64,000 nt of DNA from NCBI GenBank assembly GCA_963734725.1, contig CAVTIX010000013.1, positions 62,001 to 126,000 on the forward strand, given 5' to 3'. Under the pieces are notes generated by a model. The model searched no databases. It saw only the letters and a program-made list of their open reading frames with translations, and had not been told where the DNA came from. The DNA is from DASXKD01 sp963734725. Its GTDB lineage: Bacteria > Actinomycetota > Actinomycetes > Streptosporangiales > Streptosporangiaceae. A program made the position numbers and the translations under genes. This document shows, piece by piece, positions 35,746 to 44,771 of the stretch. Position 1 is the first letter of the stretch. Every line of letters starts with the position of its first letter.

Positions 35746-36891
35746 TCAGAGGCGCTCAATGATGGTGGCGTTGGCCTGGCCGCCGCCCTCGCACATGGTC
35801 TGCAGGCCGTAGCGGCCGCCTGTGCGCTCAAGCTCGTGCAGCAGTTTGGTGGCCAGCACCGCGCCGGTCGCGCCGAGCGGATGACCGAGCGCGATGGCGC
35901 CACCGTTCACGTTGGTCTTCTCCAGGGACGCACCGGTGTCCGCCGACCAGGCGATGAGCACCGGCGCGAACGCCTCGTTGACCTCGAATGCGTCGATGTC
36001 GTCAACCTTCAGCCCGGCCTTGGCCAGCGCCTGGTCGGTGGCGGGAATCGGGCCGGTGAGCATGAAAACCGGGTCCGCTCCTGCGAGGGCCAGGGCCACG
36101 ATCCTGGCCCGCGGGGTCAGCCCGTGCCGCTGCACCGCGGCCTCGGAGGCGACCAGCAGCGCAGCGGCGCCGTCGGAGATCTGGGACGCGGTCGCCGCGG
36201 TGATCTCCCAGCCCTCCCGCAGCGGCGCCAGCCCGGCCATCTTCTTCAGCGTGGTGTCCCGGCGCGGGCCCTCGTCCACGGCTACGTCGCCGACCGGGGT
36301 GATCTCGCGCTCGAACCGTCCCTCGTCGATCGCGCGGATCGCCCGCTGGTGGCTGGCCAGCGCGAACTCCTCGAGTTGGCGGCGGGTGATCCCCCACTTC
36401 TCGCACATCAGCTGCGCCCCGCGGAACTGGGAGATCTCCTGGTCGCCGTACCGTTCCTTCCACCCGGCGCCGAACGGCAGCGGCATGCCCTTCTCCAGCG
36501 GCAGCATGATGGACGACCCCATCGGGACCACGCTCATGCTCTCCACGCCGGCCGCGACAACCAGGTCCTGCGTGCCGGACAGGACGGCCTGAGCGGCAAA
36601 GTGCAGCGCCTGCTGGGACGAACCGCACTGCCGGTCGATCGTGACCCCGGGCACGCTCTCCGGCAGCCCAGCCGACAGCCACGCCTGCCGCGCGATGTCC
36701 AGCGATTGAGGCCCGATCTGGGAAACGCATCCCATGATCACGTCTTCCACTGCGGCCGCGTCGACGCCGGTGCGTACCACAAGTTCGCGCAGCACATGTG
36801 CGGCGAGGTCCACCGGGTTGAGCCCTGCGAGCCCCCCGTTTCGCTTCCCGACCGGGGTCCGGACCGCTCCGACGATGTAAGCCTCAGCCAC
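35746..36891 (-). CDS. Acetyl-CoA C-acyltransferase (thiolase)
   Basis: 381 aa. Thiolase active-site residues: Cys in TIDRQCGSSQQALHFAAQAV (about 88), His in NVNGGAIALGHPLGATGA and the second Cys in LQTMCEGGGQANATIIERL. Start GTG 36891 (MAEAYIVGAVRTPVGKRNGG) with GGAGG 5 nt upstream. Catalyses thiolytic cleavage of 3-ketoacyl-CoA (FadA type) or the reverse condensation. Standalone; it fits the acyl-CoA dehydrogenases elsewhere in the window. Confidence 0.92.
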   Translation of the reverse strand: MAEAYIVGAVRTPVGKRNGGLAGLNPVDLAAHVLRELVVRTGVDAAAVEDVIMGCVSQIGPQSLDIARQAWLSAGLPESVPGVTIDRQCGSSQQALHFAAQAVLSGTQDLVVAAGVESMSVVPMGSSIMLPLEKGMPLPFGAGWKERYGDQEISQFRGAQLMCEKWGITRRQLEEFALASHQRAIRAIDEGRFEREITPVGDVAVDEGPRRDTTLKKMAGLAPLREGWEITAATASQISDGAAALLVASEAAVQRHGLTPRARIVALALAGADPVFMLTGPIPATDQALAKAGLKVDDIDAFEVNEAFAPVLIAWSADTGASLEKTNVNGGAIALGHPLGATGAVLATKLLHELERTGGRYGLQTMCEGGGQANATIIERL

Positions 36892-37050
36892 GACGCCTCC
36901 GGAAACTCAGGACAGGCGTGCCGCCGCGCCCGTCTAGTGCGATGTTACCGCTCAGTTTCAATCCGCCATATTGTGCCGAACGAGGGCCCGCACAGCCCCT
37001 GCGCGCTCCCCGCTGGGCGCGTTCTGCGTTTATCCTCAAAGGAGGAGGAC

Positions 37051-37248
37051 GTGCGACCGCAGGTCCGGAAGGCCAGGGTGATGAGCGGGCTGATCCTGCT
37101 GGTGCTGATCGGCATTCTCATCGGGTTCGTGGTAGCCCGGGTGCGTAAGCGCATGGGGCTCGGGGTGACCTGGAGCACCTGGGTGATCACGGTTGTCGTG
37201 ACCGGCTTCATACTGCTCCTGCTGTACGCCACGTCCTTCAAGCACTGA
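37051..37248 (+). CDS. Small two-helix membrane protein
   Basis: 65 aa from GTG 37051, with a strong AAAGGAGGAGGAC just before it. Sequence: VRPQVRKARVMSGLILLVLI, a first helix (LILLVLIGILIGFVVARV), a basic loop VRKRMGLG and a second helix (WVITVVVTGFILLLLYATS) ending FKH. An ATG at 37081 is an alternative start. Codon bias and the ribosome site support it as real. Family unknown; divergent from the thiolase. Confidence 0.7.
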   Translation: MRPQVRKARVMSGLILLVLIGILIGFVVARVRKRMGLGVTWSTWVITVVVTGFILLLLYATSFKH

Positions 37249-37289
37249 CCCGGCCGCCGTGGCCCCGCAGACTGCCCGGGCGGCGCCCC

Positions 37290-39541
37290 TCAGGTGGTGA
37301 CATCCCGCCCGGGGCTGACCGGCACCTCGAACCAGACGGCCTTGCCGTCCTTGGTCGGCCGGGAACCCCACCGGGTGGCAAGCTGGTCCACCAGGTAGAG
37401 GCCGCGCCCGCCCTCGTCGGTCTCCGCCGCGCTGCGGATCCGCGGCAGCCGCAGGTCCGCGTCGAACACCTCGACCCACACCGCCGCCGCGCCGCGCCGC
37501 ATGCGCAGCGTGAAGGTCCGGCCGGCTGCTCGGGGAACCCGCCGTCGAACTCGTCGCCGTCCCATCCGCGCGGCGCGGCCGCGGCGGCCCTCGCGCCCGC
37601 GGGCGCCAGCGCCATCCGGTGATGGCGCCGCGCCGGGGCCGCCGTGTGCAGCACGACGTTCGTGACAACCTCGGAGACCAGCAGGCACGCGAGCTCGGTC
37701 TGGTGGCGGGACAGGCCCCAGCGCTCGAAGGTGAGCTGTGCGTGCCGGCGTGCCTCGGAGACCCGGATCGCCTCGGCCGGGAACGTGGCCTGCCAGGATG
37801 CCAGGTCCTCGCGCGAGGTGCTGACCACAACGATGGCCATATCGTCGTCGATGTCCCCGGGCACCGCCTGCTCCGCCGCCTGGGCAATGGTCTCCGCGGA
37901 CGAGCCGGCCACCGCCTGGACGGCCGCGCACAGCATCTGCCGGGCCTCCGCCTCGGTGTAGTGACCGCTGCCATCGGCACGATGCCTGCGGTCGGTCAGC
38001 CCGTCGGTGTACAGCACCAGGGTGGTCCCCGGCTTGAGCGTGCGGGTCTCCTCGCGATAGGTGGGCAGCCCTGCCACGCCGGTGCCGCGCACGCCGAGCA
38101 GGACCCCGTGGTGCTCGATGTCCAGTTCCGCGACCTCGCCGTCGGTCACCACCAGCGGCGCGTCGTGGCCGGCGTTGGCAAACGAGAGGCTGCGGGACCA
38201 GGCGTCGTAGACCAGGTAAGTGCAACTCGCCCGGGGCGAATCGAAGTGCTCCCCCGCGCCGGACGGCGGGGTCCTCAGCGTCCGGCACCAGTCGTCCAGC
38301 TTGCGCAGGATCTCCGCGGGCGCCTTGTCGTCCTGCGCGAAGGCCCGCAACGTCGCCCGGAGCTGGCCCATGATCGCCGCAGCCCGGGCGCCGCGGCCCT
38401 CCACGTCGCCGATGACGATGCCGACCCGCCCGGCTGACAGCGGGATCAGGTCATACCAGTCGCCGCCGACCTGGGTCTGGATGCCCTGGCCGTGGGTCTC
38501 CAGCGGCTTCGCCGGCACGTACCGCCATGCCACGTCCAGGCCGTCGAATGTGGGCTTGACCTGGGGCAGCAGGCTGGTCTGGAACGCCAGGGCGGTACGG
38601 CGCTCCTCCTCGAACAACATCGCGTTGTCGATCGCGACCGCCACCCGGCTGGCCACGGCGCCCAGGAAGTCCCGGTCGTCAACGTCGTAGCGCTGCTCTT
38701 CCCGCTCGGTCAGCTGGGACAGGGCGAGGCAGATCACGCCGAGCAGCTCGCCCCGGGCGACCAGCGGCGCCGCCACGATTGAGGTCAGCCCCACGTCCTC
38801 GCTGGCCCGCATGCTCTGCTCATTCGGGGCGGGGTATTCGCTATAGACCAGGTCGGAGACCAGGACCGCGTCCCGGCGGGCCATGGCCTGCTGGCAGAAA
38901 TGCCCCTCGGGATAGGTGATCTGCTCCCCGACCATGGCCCAGGTGCCGGGCTTGGGTGTCCAGCCGCCGGCGTTGATCTGGGCCCGGCGGATCAGCTTTT
39001 CGCCCTGGAACAAGTCAATGAAGCAATGGTCGGCGAAGTGCGGGACCAGCGTCTCCGCCACGTGGCGCAGCGTGAGGCTGAGTTCCAGCGACCGGGCCAG
39101 GCGCTCCCCGATGCGTTCCAGCAGCGCGATCCGGTCCCCTTCCTGCTGACTGCTGCGCCTGGTCGCCTGGCGGCCGACGATGACTATCCCGTCGATCGAG
39201 CCGGAGGGGTGACGCAGCGGCACCGCCTGCGCGCGGATGAACATCCGGGATCCCCCGGGCCGGACCGAGGCGAACGTGCCGTCCCAGGCGCGGCCCCCGA
39301 GCACCTGTTTGGCCAGTTCGGCCGCCTTGCCGACGTCCTCCTCCTCGAAACCGAGGGAGAGCAGGGACCGGCCGACCAGCCGCTCGGGGGCGTCGGGAAA
39401 GTCGAACAGCCTGGCCGCGTAGGCGTTCGCGTACAACAGGTTGCTCCGCCGGTCGGCGACCACCACCGCGGCCTCGATCTGCCCCAGCACGGCGTCCGGC
39501 AGCAGATATGCCCCCAGCTCCGCCTCACCCCAGGCAGTCAT
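37290..39541 (-). pseudogene. PAS-GAF-SpoIIE phosphatase-GHKL kinase regulator, frameshifted near the C-terminus
   Basis: From ATG 39541 (MTAWGEAELGAYLLPDAVLG): PAS domain at 15-125 (VVVADRRSNLLYANAYAARL), GAF at 140-325 (LVPHFADHCFIDLFQGEKLI), SpoIIE/PP2C at 345-555 (TQVGGDWYDLIPL, VIGDVEGRGARAA, TLVLYTDGLTDRRH, DDDMAIVVV), then a GHKL kinase domain. Near 37528 the frame breaks: one frame ends GDEFDGGFPEQPAGPS, the expected ATPase continuation RTFTLRMRRGAAAVWVEVFD ... DEGGRGLYLVDQLATRWG lies one frame over and stops at 37290. One added base gives about 750 aa. Either decay or an assembly indel. The family controls sigma factors through anti-anti-sigma dephosphorylation. Confidence 0.82.
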
Positions 39542-39623
39542 GAGCAAACCTCAGCCGGGGCGTGGAGGTTCCGGGGGCCCGGCGACCATTAGCGGAGCGA
39601 CCGACAGCGACGGCCAATCGCCG

Positions 39624-39668
39624 GGGCCTCCGGGGCCCGGCCCCGCGGGCTAGCACTGCGGCCGATGG
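39624..39668. repeat. Dispersed GC repeat, short copy between the SpoIIE-type gene and ideR
   Basis: GGGGCCTCCGGGGCCCGGCC followed by CCGCGGGCTAGCACTGCGGC. The GGGCTAGCACTG end matches 4061-4072 next to purF, and the GGCCTCC...CCGGG frame matches the copies at 8322 and 21895. The remaining 39548-39750 sequence holds no gene. Confidence 0.55.
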
Positions 39669-39750
39669 CGAAGGCGGCCGAAGGCCCGCTGAGCATGGCA
39701 AGCCGGCTCGGCCGGCAGCCGATGAGCATGGCAGGGCGCCCCGGCAGGGT

Positions 39751-40470
39751 TCAGCGCTCGGCGACAAATACGTGCGCAGCAACGCGGCGGGGCAGATCCG
39801 CCGTGATGCTCCCCGCTCCGTCCCCACTTGTCACCCGCACACCGTCGTCGGCCACCGTGAGCGTAACCTTGCGTCCCGGTTGTATCCCGCTCCGCTTGAG
39901 TTTAAGCATCAGGCCGATATCACTTTGAACTTGTTCGCTGATGCGCTCGATGACAACGGGCGCCGGGCGGGCGGCAGCGGCGCTCAGCATCGTGTGCACC
40001 GGCTCACGACGGGCCTGTTCTGCCTGGTCGGAGGCTTCGGGTGGGACACCCAGCTCGGCGAGGCCGGGGATGACGTTGCCGTGGGGGCAGAGGACGGGGT
40101 AGCCAAGCAATTCGACCAGCCGCTGCTCGACGTGCTCGGAGATCACGTGTTCCCAGCGGCACGCCTCGGTGTGGACTTCCTCCCACGGCAGCCCGATGAC
40201 GCTAACCAGCAGGCACTCGGCCAGCCTGTGCTTGCGCATAACCCGGGTCGCCAGCGCGCGCCCGGTCTCGGACAGCACCACCCGCCGGTCATCTTCCACC
40301 CACAGCAGTTCGTCGCGCTCCATCCGGGCTACGGTCTGGCTTACCGTCGGGCCGCTCTGGGACAGCCGCTCGGCGATGCGCGCGCGCAGCGGAGGGATTC
40401 CCTCTTCGTCTAGTTCGAAGAGGGTGCGCAAGTACATCTCTGTGGTGTCGATGAGACCGTAGGCGGTCAC
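39751..40470 (-). CDS. ideR: Iron-dependent transcriptional regulator IdeR (DtxR family)
   Basis: 239 aa. Winged-helix DNA-binding domain LIDTTEMYLRTLFELDEEGI and AERLSQSGPTVSQTVARMER; metal-binding/dimerisation domain LPWEEVHTEACRWEHVISEH with the site-1 ligands Met in TTEMY and Cys, Glu and His in ACRWEH; a C-terminal SH3-like domain after 145. Fe(II)-activated repressor of siderophore and iron-uptake genes and activator of storage genes. GTG 40470 with GGAGGAGG upstream. Confidence 0.93.
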   Translation of the reverse strand: MTAYGLIDTTEMYLRTLFELDEEGIPPLRARIAERLSQSGPTVSQTVARMERDELLWVEDDRRVVLSETGRALATRVMRKHRLAECLLVSVIGLPWEEVHTEACRWEHVISEHVEQRLVELLGYPVLCPHGNVIPGLAELGVPPEASDQAEQARREPVHTMLSAAAARPAPVVIERISEQVQSDIGLMLKLKRSGIQPGRKVTLTVADDGVRVTSGDGAGSITADLPRRVAAHVFVAER

Positions 40471-40530
40471 GGGGAACCTCCTCCCACCCGATGGTATTCG
40501 CCGCAGGCGACACCGGGGGCGAGCCGCTGG

Positions 40531-41184
40531 TCAGGGCGAGAGGCGTTCCACCAGCCAGCGGTCTCCGTCCCGGCGGTATCGCAGCCGGTCGTGCAGCCGG
40601 TTGAGCCGCCCCTGCCAGAACTCCATCATTTCTGGCACCAGACGGTAGCCCCCCCAAAAGTCCGGCATCGGCACTCCTGTCCCTTCTGGCCAGCGCTGTT
40701 CGAGTTTCGCGTAGGTGTCCTCCAGCACCGCCCGGGACCCGATCACCGACGACTGCCTGCTCGCCCAGGCGCCGAGCTGGGAGCCGCGAGGGCGGGAGCG
40801 GAAGTACGGCTCGCTCTCAGCCTGGGACAGCGGGGTCACCGTGCCGTGGACGATCACCTGGCGCCGCAGCGCGTACCAGGGGAAAAGCGCGCAGGCGTAC
40901 CCGTTCACGGCGAGGTCCTGGGCCTTAGCCGAGGTGCGGTTGGTGTAGAACACCAGGCCAGCCGGGCTGTGGTCCTTGAGCAGCACGGACCGGGACCGGG
41001 GCCGCCCGGCGGCCGAGACGGTGGACAGCACCATGGCGTTCGGCTCGGGCAGCCCCGCCGCGACCGCGTCGGCCAGCCAGGCAGAGAACTGATCCACCGG
41101 CGCCGCGGCAAGCATGGATTCATCCAGGCCGGGGTCCGCGCGCTGAGTTGCATCGGCCCGGGGCGGGTGCTGATGGTCGTCCAC
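40531..41184 (-). CDS. pdxH: Pyridoxamine 5'-phosphate oxidase
   Basis: 217 aa. FMN-dependent oxidation of pyridoxine/pyridoxamine 5'-phosphate to PLP. Motifs: EPNAMVLSTVSAAGRPRSRS, VLLKDHSPAGLVFYTNRTSA, ALFPWYALRRQVIVHGTV, RGSQLGAWASRQSSVI, PDFWGGYRLVPEMMEFWQG and RLHDRLRYRRDGDRW. GTG 41184 is used; there is no clear Shine-Dalgarno sequence. Divergent from citA, the same neighbourhood as in other actinomycetes. Confidence 0.93.
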   Translation of the reverse strand: MDDHQHPPRADATQRADPGLDESMLAAAPVDQFSAWLADAVAAGLPEPNAMVLSTVSAAGRPRSRSVLLKDHSPAGLVFYTNRTSAKAQDLAVNGYACALFPWYALRRQVIVHGTVTPLSQAESEPYFRSRPRGSQLGAWASRQSSVIGSRAVLEDTYAKLEQRWPEGTGVPMPDFWGGYRLVPEMMEFWQGRLNRLHDRLRYRRDGDRWLVERLSP

Positions 41185-41385
41185 GGGTACCGATCTTCAC
41201 ACAGGCTCTACGTCCGGTGCGAGGAAGCGGGCCAGGTGGCGTGCATCACGAAATCCCCGCTATCCCGACACGGCCGTCACGTTGTTGAATGAAGCGGCAC
41301 GCGGCGAGTGCGACCCGCCGCCGGTCCTGGGCGCCTCCTGCGGAGTCCGGGCGCCGTCGCTCATCGAGGCACGAGGAGAACTCAG

Positions 41386-42492
41386 ATGTCCGATTTCAAA
41401 CCCGGGCTCGAAGGCGTCATCGCGTTCGAGACGCAGATAGCCGAGCCCGACCGTGAGGGCGGCGCGCTCCGCTACCGCGGGGTGGACATCGAGGACCTGG
41501 TCGGACAGGTCTCTTACGGGCACGTCTGGGGCCTGCTGGTGGACAACTCGTTCACGCCCGGGCTGCCGCCCGCCGAGCCGTACCCGATCCCGGTCCGCTC
41601 CGGCGATATCCGGGTGGATGTGCAAAGCGCGCTGGCCATGCTGGCGCCGGTCAAGGGGATGCGGCCGGTGCTGGACATCAGCGACGAACAGGCGCGCGAC
41701 GACCTGGCCCGCGCCTCGGTCATGACGCTGTCGTTCGTGGCCCAGTCCGCGCGGGGCACCAACCTGCCCGCGATCCCCCAGGAACGGGTGGATGAGTCCA
41801 GCAACATTGTTGAGCGGTTCATGATCCGCTGGCGCGGTGACCCGGATCCCCGGCACGTCAAGGCCATCGATGCCTACTGGACCTCGGCTGCTGAGCACGG
41901 CATGAACGCTTCTACCTTCACCGCCAGGGTCATCGCTTCCACGGGGGCGGACGTGGCTGCCGCGCTGTCCGGTGCGGTGGGCGCCATGTCCGGGCCGCTG
42001 CACGGCGGCGCCCCGGCCCGGGTGCTGCACATGGTCGAGGAGGTCGAGCGGATCGGCGACGCCGCCCGCTACGTCAAGGCGGAACTGGACAAGGGCGAAC
42101 GGCTCATGGGGTTCGGCCACCGCGTCTACCGGGCTGAGGATCCCCGGGCCCGGGTGCTGCGGCGCACCGCCAAGGAACTCAACGCCCCGAGGTACGAGGT
42201 GGCGGTGGCGCTGGAGGAAGCGGCGCTCGCCGAACTGCACGCCCGCAGGCCGGACCGGGTGCTGGCAACCAACGTGGAGTACTGGGCGGCCGTGGTCCTG
42301 GACTTCGCCGAGGTACCCGCGCACATGTTCACCGCGCTGTTCACCTGCGCACGGACGGCCGGCTGGTCCGCCCACATCCTGGAGCAGAAGGCCACCGGCC
42401 GGCTGATCAGGCCGAGCGCCCGCTACGTGGGCCCGAAGGCCCGCCCGGTCAAGGAGGTCCCCGGCGCGGAAGGCGTCCTCGGCGAAGTCTGA
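41386..42492 (+). CDS. citA: Citrate synthase 2 (CitA-type)
   Basis: 368 aa, the short actinobacterial form. Condenses acetyl-CoA with oxaloacetate. Motifs: ETQIAEPDREGGALRYRGVD, SGPLHGGAPARVLHMVEE (catalytic His), MGFGHRVYRAEDPRARVLR (second His) and NVEYWAAVVLDFAEVP, where the CitA subfamily has Glu in place of the usual catalytic Asp. ATG 41386 with GAGGAGAA 5 nt upstream. Followed by the twin hairpins at 42525. Confidence 0.92.
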   Translation: MSDFKPGLEGVIAFETQIAEPDREGGALRYRGVDIEDLVGQVSYGHVWGLLVDNSFTPGLPPAEPYPIPVRSGDIRVDVQSALAMLAPVKGMRPVLDISDEQARDDLARASVMTLSFVAQSARGTNLPAIPQERVDESSNIVERFMIRWRGDPDPRHVKAIDAYWTSAAEHGMNASTFTARVIASTGADVAAALSGAVGAMSGPLHGGAPARVLHMVEEVERIGDAARYVKAELDKGERLMGFGHRVYRAEDPRARVLRRTAKELNAPRYEVAVALEEAALAELHARRPDRVLATNVEYWAAVVLDFAEVPAHMFTALFTCARTAGWSAHILEQKATGRLIRPSARYVGPKARPVKEVPGAEGVLGEV

Positions 42493-42524
42493 CGACTCCA
42501 GGCAGGCCATCGCCAGAACTGGGA

Positions 42525-42580
42525 TTGTCATGGTTGGCGCAACCATGACAAAGAATGTGATGGTTGCGCCAACCATCACA
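42525..42580. repeat. Twin palindromic hairpins after citA
   Basis: TTGTCATGGTTG-GCG-CAACCATGACAA (42525-42551; 12-bp arms) and TGTGATGGTTG-CGC-CAACCATCACA (42556-42580; 11-bp arms). The two share ATGGTTG-GCG/CGC-CAACCAT, with mutually inverted loops and paired sequence changes (TCATGG/CCATGA versus TGATGG/CCATCA) that keep both stems perfect. Likely terminator or REP/BIME-like pair; 33 bp after the citA stop. Confidence 0.85.
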
Positions 42581-42723
42581 AACGTGGGCGGGCAGGGACA
42601 GGGGCCGTGGCGGGTGCCCGTTTGCGGCCGGTGCGGGCCGGGGCGGACGGGGGATCAGGGTTAGCCTGGCGCCAGCCAACTGACGCGGGATCGGGGTTAG
42701 CGGAGCGTAGATAGGCTGACGGC

Positions 42724-43842
42724 ATGACCCCGATCGAGATCCCTGCTGGTCTGCGCCCTGCCGACGGCCGGTTCGGCAGCGGCCCGTCCAAGGTCCGTCC
42801 CGAACAAGTGGCCGCCCTGGCCAGCTCCGGAACCACCTATCTGGGCACCTCGCACCGCCAGGCGCCGGTGCGCTCGCTGGTGCAGCGGGTCCGCGAGGGC
42901 CTCACCGAACTATTCCGGCTGCCGGACGGTTACCAGGTGGTGCTGGGCAATGGCGGCACCACCGCGTTCTGGGAGGTAGCCGCGTTCGGCCTGGTGCAGC
43001 AGCGGTCCTCGCACGTCGCGTTCGGGGAGTTTTCCGGTAAGTTCGCGGGGGTGGTCCGGGCCGCGCCGTGGCTGGACGAGCCCGTGGTCATCGAGTCGCC
43101 GCCCGGCAGCCACCCCCAGCCGCAGGCCGCGCCCGGCGTGGACGCCTACGCGATGACCCACAACGAGACGTTGACCGGGGTGGCCATGCCCGTCCACCGG
43201 GTGCCGGGCGCGGACGATGGCGCCCTGGTGCTCGTGGATGCCACCAGCGGGGCCGGCGGCCTGCCCGTAGATGTCACCGAGACCGACGCCTACTATTTCG
43301 CGCCGCAGAAGTGCTTCGGCGCCGACGGGGGGCTGTGGATCGTCCTGCTGTCGTCCGCAGCGCTGGAGCGGTCCGCGGTGATCGCCGCCAGCGGGCGGTA
43401 TATCCCCGAGTTCCTCTCGCTGCGGGTCGCGATCGACAACGCGGCCAAGCAGCAGGCCTATAACACCCCGTCGGTGGCGACGCTGCTGCTGCTTGCCGAG
43501 CAGGTGGACTGGATGCTCAGCGAGGGCGGCCTGGACTGGGCCGTGGCGCGCACGGCCGATTCGTCCTCGCGGCTGTACACCTGGGCGGAAAAGGTGCCGT
43601 ACGCGGCTCCGTTCGTGGCCGACCCGGCCCAGCGGTCCCAGGTGGTAGGGACGATCGACTTCGCCGGCTCCGTCAACGCGGCCAAGGTCGCGGCGACGCT
43701 GCGGGCTAACGGGATCGTCAACACCGAGCCATACCGCAAGCTCGGCCGCAACCAGTTGCGGATCGCCATGTTCCCTGCGATAGATCCGGCGGACGTGGAA
43801 GCGCTCACGGCCTGCGTGGACTACGTCGTCGAGCGCCTTTAG
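42724..43842 (+). CDS. serC: Phosphoserine transaminase
   Basis: 372 aa class V aminotransferase: PADGRFGSGPSKVRPEQVAA, YLGTSHRQAPVRSLVQRVRE, LGNGGTTAFWEVAAFGLVQQ, LVDATSGAGGLPVDV, and the PLP lysine in YYFAPQKCFGADGGLW. Converts 3-phosphohydroxypyruvate to phosphoserine in serine synthesis (actinobacterial subfamily). TAGGCT lies 6 nt before ATG 42724, indicating a leaderless transcript. PLP-dependent, near pdxH. Confidence 0.94.
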   Translation: MTPIEIPAGLRPADGRFGSGPSKVRPEQVAALASSGTTYLGTSHRQAPVRSLVQRVREGLTELFRLPDGYQVVLGNGGTTAFWEVAAFGLVQQRSSHVAFGEFSGKFAGVVRAAPWLDEPVVIESPPGSHPQPQAAPGVDAYAMTHNETLTGVAMPVHRVPGADDGALVLVDATSGAGGLPVDVTETDAYYFAPQKCFGADGGLWIVLLSSAALERSAVIAASGRYIPEFLSLRVAIDNAAKQQAYNTPSVATLLLLAEQVDWMLSEGGLDWAVARTADSSSRLYTWAEKVPYAAPFVADPAQRSQVVGTIDFAGSVNAAKVAATLRANGIVNTEPYRKLGRNQLRIAMFPAIDPADVEALTACVDYVVERL

Positions 43843-43856
43843 GCCAGTTCGGCTCG

Positions 43857-43940
43857 TCAGTGAATGAGCGCTCCGGCCAGCGCCACCAGGACCAGCAGCG
43901 CGAGCACGGTGGGCAGCAACCAGCGCGTCGTCCGGTTCAC
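43857..43940 (-). CDS. 27-residue single-span membrane peptide
   Basis: GTG 43940 encodes MNRTTRWLLPTVLALLVLVA followed by LAGALIH and a stop: a basic N-terminus and one hydrophobic helix. TAAGCT lies exactly 6 nt before the GTG, the same leaderless arrangement seen for serC and others here. Its stop is 15 bp from the convergent serC stop. Such micro-membrane proteins recur in actinobacteria; no function known. Confidence 0.55.
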   Translation of the reverse strand: MNRTTRWLLPTVLALLVLVALAGALIH

Positions 43941-44012
43941 ACCTGGAGCTTAGGGCATGCCCCGCGGATCTCCAGCCTGCTGCGCGGCTGCATGTGATCC
44001 ACGGGACACCTC

Positions 44013-44687
44013 TTAGAGCACCGATCCGCCCGGCTGGCCCGGTTGGGCCTGGGGGCCGGCTGCGCCGTGGCCGCTGGCCGGCTCCGGCGCGGGGCCCGCT
44101 GCGCCGTGACCGCTGGCCGGCTCCGGCGCGGGGTGGGCGCGGAGCGGCCAGGTGCCGATGACTTCATAGCGCGGCTGCGCTCCCAGCCGGCTGTGGATCA
44201 GGTGGATCTCCGTGGCCACCCACGGGGCCCCGGCGAAGCCGCCCAGCGTCCCGACCAGCGAATGCACGTCGGCCGGGGCGCGGCAGCGGGCCAGGGTCAG
44301 GTGCGGTTGGTATCCCCGTCCGCCGCCCGCCGGCGGGGCGCCAGCCCGGCGGGCGCCCGCGGCGGCCGAGGCGGCCAGCTGGCCAAGGCCGCGCTGATCC
44401 CCCTCGATGCCGGTCCACAGCACCCGGGCCCGGCTGGCAACGGGGAAGGCCCCGGCCCCAGACAAGGACAAGGACAGGGACGAATGACGCCGGGCCGCCC
44501 GCTCCAGCCGCACCGCCAGCCTGGCGTTAACGGCCTCGTCCACCTCGCCGAGGAAGGCCAGGGTGAGGTGCCAGGCGTCCCGGCCCGTCCAGCGCAGCTC
44601 TGGCCAGGCGGGGCGCAGCGGCGCCACCACCTCGTCCAGTTCGCTGGCCGCCACGCGGGGCAGGCCAATCGCCACGAACAGCCTCAC
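44013..44687 (-). CDS. thpR: RNA 2',3'-cyclic phosphodiesterase (2'-5' RNA ligase family)
   Basis: 224 aa. Two HxTx motifs of the 2H phosphoesterase fold: WHLTLAFLGEVDE (His40) and YQPHLTLARC (about 129). N-terminus MRLFVAIGLPRVAASELDEV is family-typical; start GTG 44687. After the fold the tail repeats PAPEPASGHGAAG (39-bp units), another in-frame minisatellite. Hydrolyses 2',3'-cyclic phosphate ends of RNA; physiological substrate uncertain. Confidence 0.88.
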   Translation of the reverse strand: MRLFVAIGLPRVAASELDEVVAPLRPAWPELRWTGRDAWHLTLAFLGEVDEAVNARLAVRLERAARRHSSLSLSLSGAGAFPVASRARVLWTGIEGDQRGLGQLAASAAAGARRAGAPPAGGGRGYQPHLTLARCRAPADVHSLVGTLGGFAGAPWVATEIHLIHSRLGAQPRYEVIGTWPLRAHPAPEPASGHGAAGPAPEPASGHGAAGPQAQPGQPGGSVL

Positions 44688-44771
44688 GGTCCATTGTTAG
44701 CAGTCAAAACGCCAGCTTGCCGCGCCGGTGCCGGGATTGCCGGGCCCTGGTGGCAGCGTGTGGCGGTGGCA

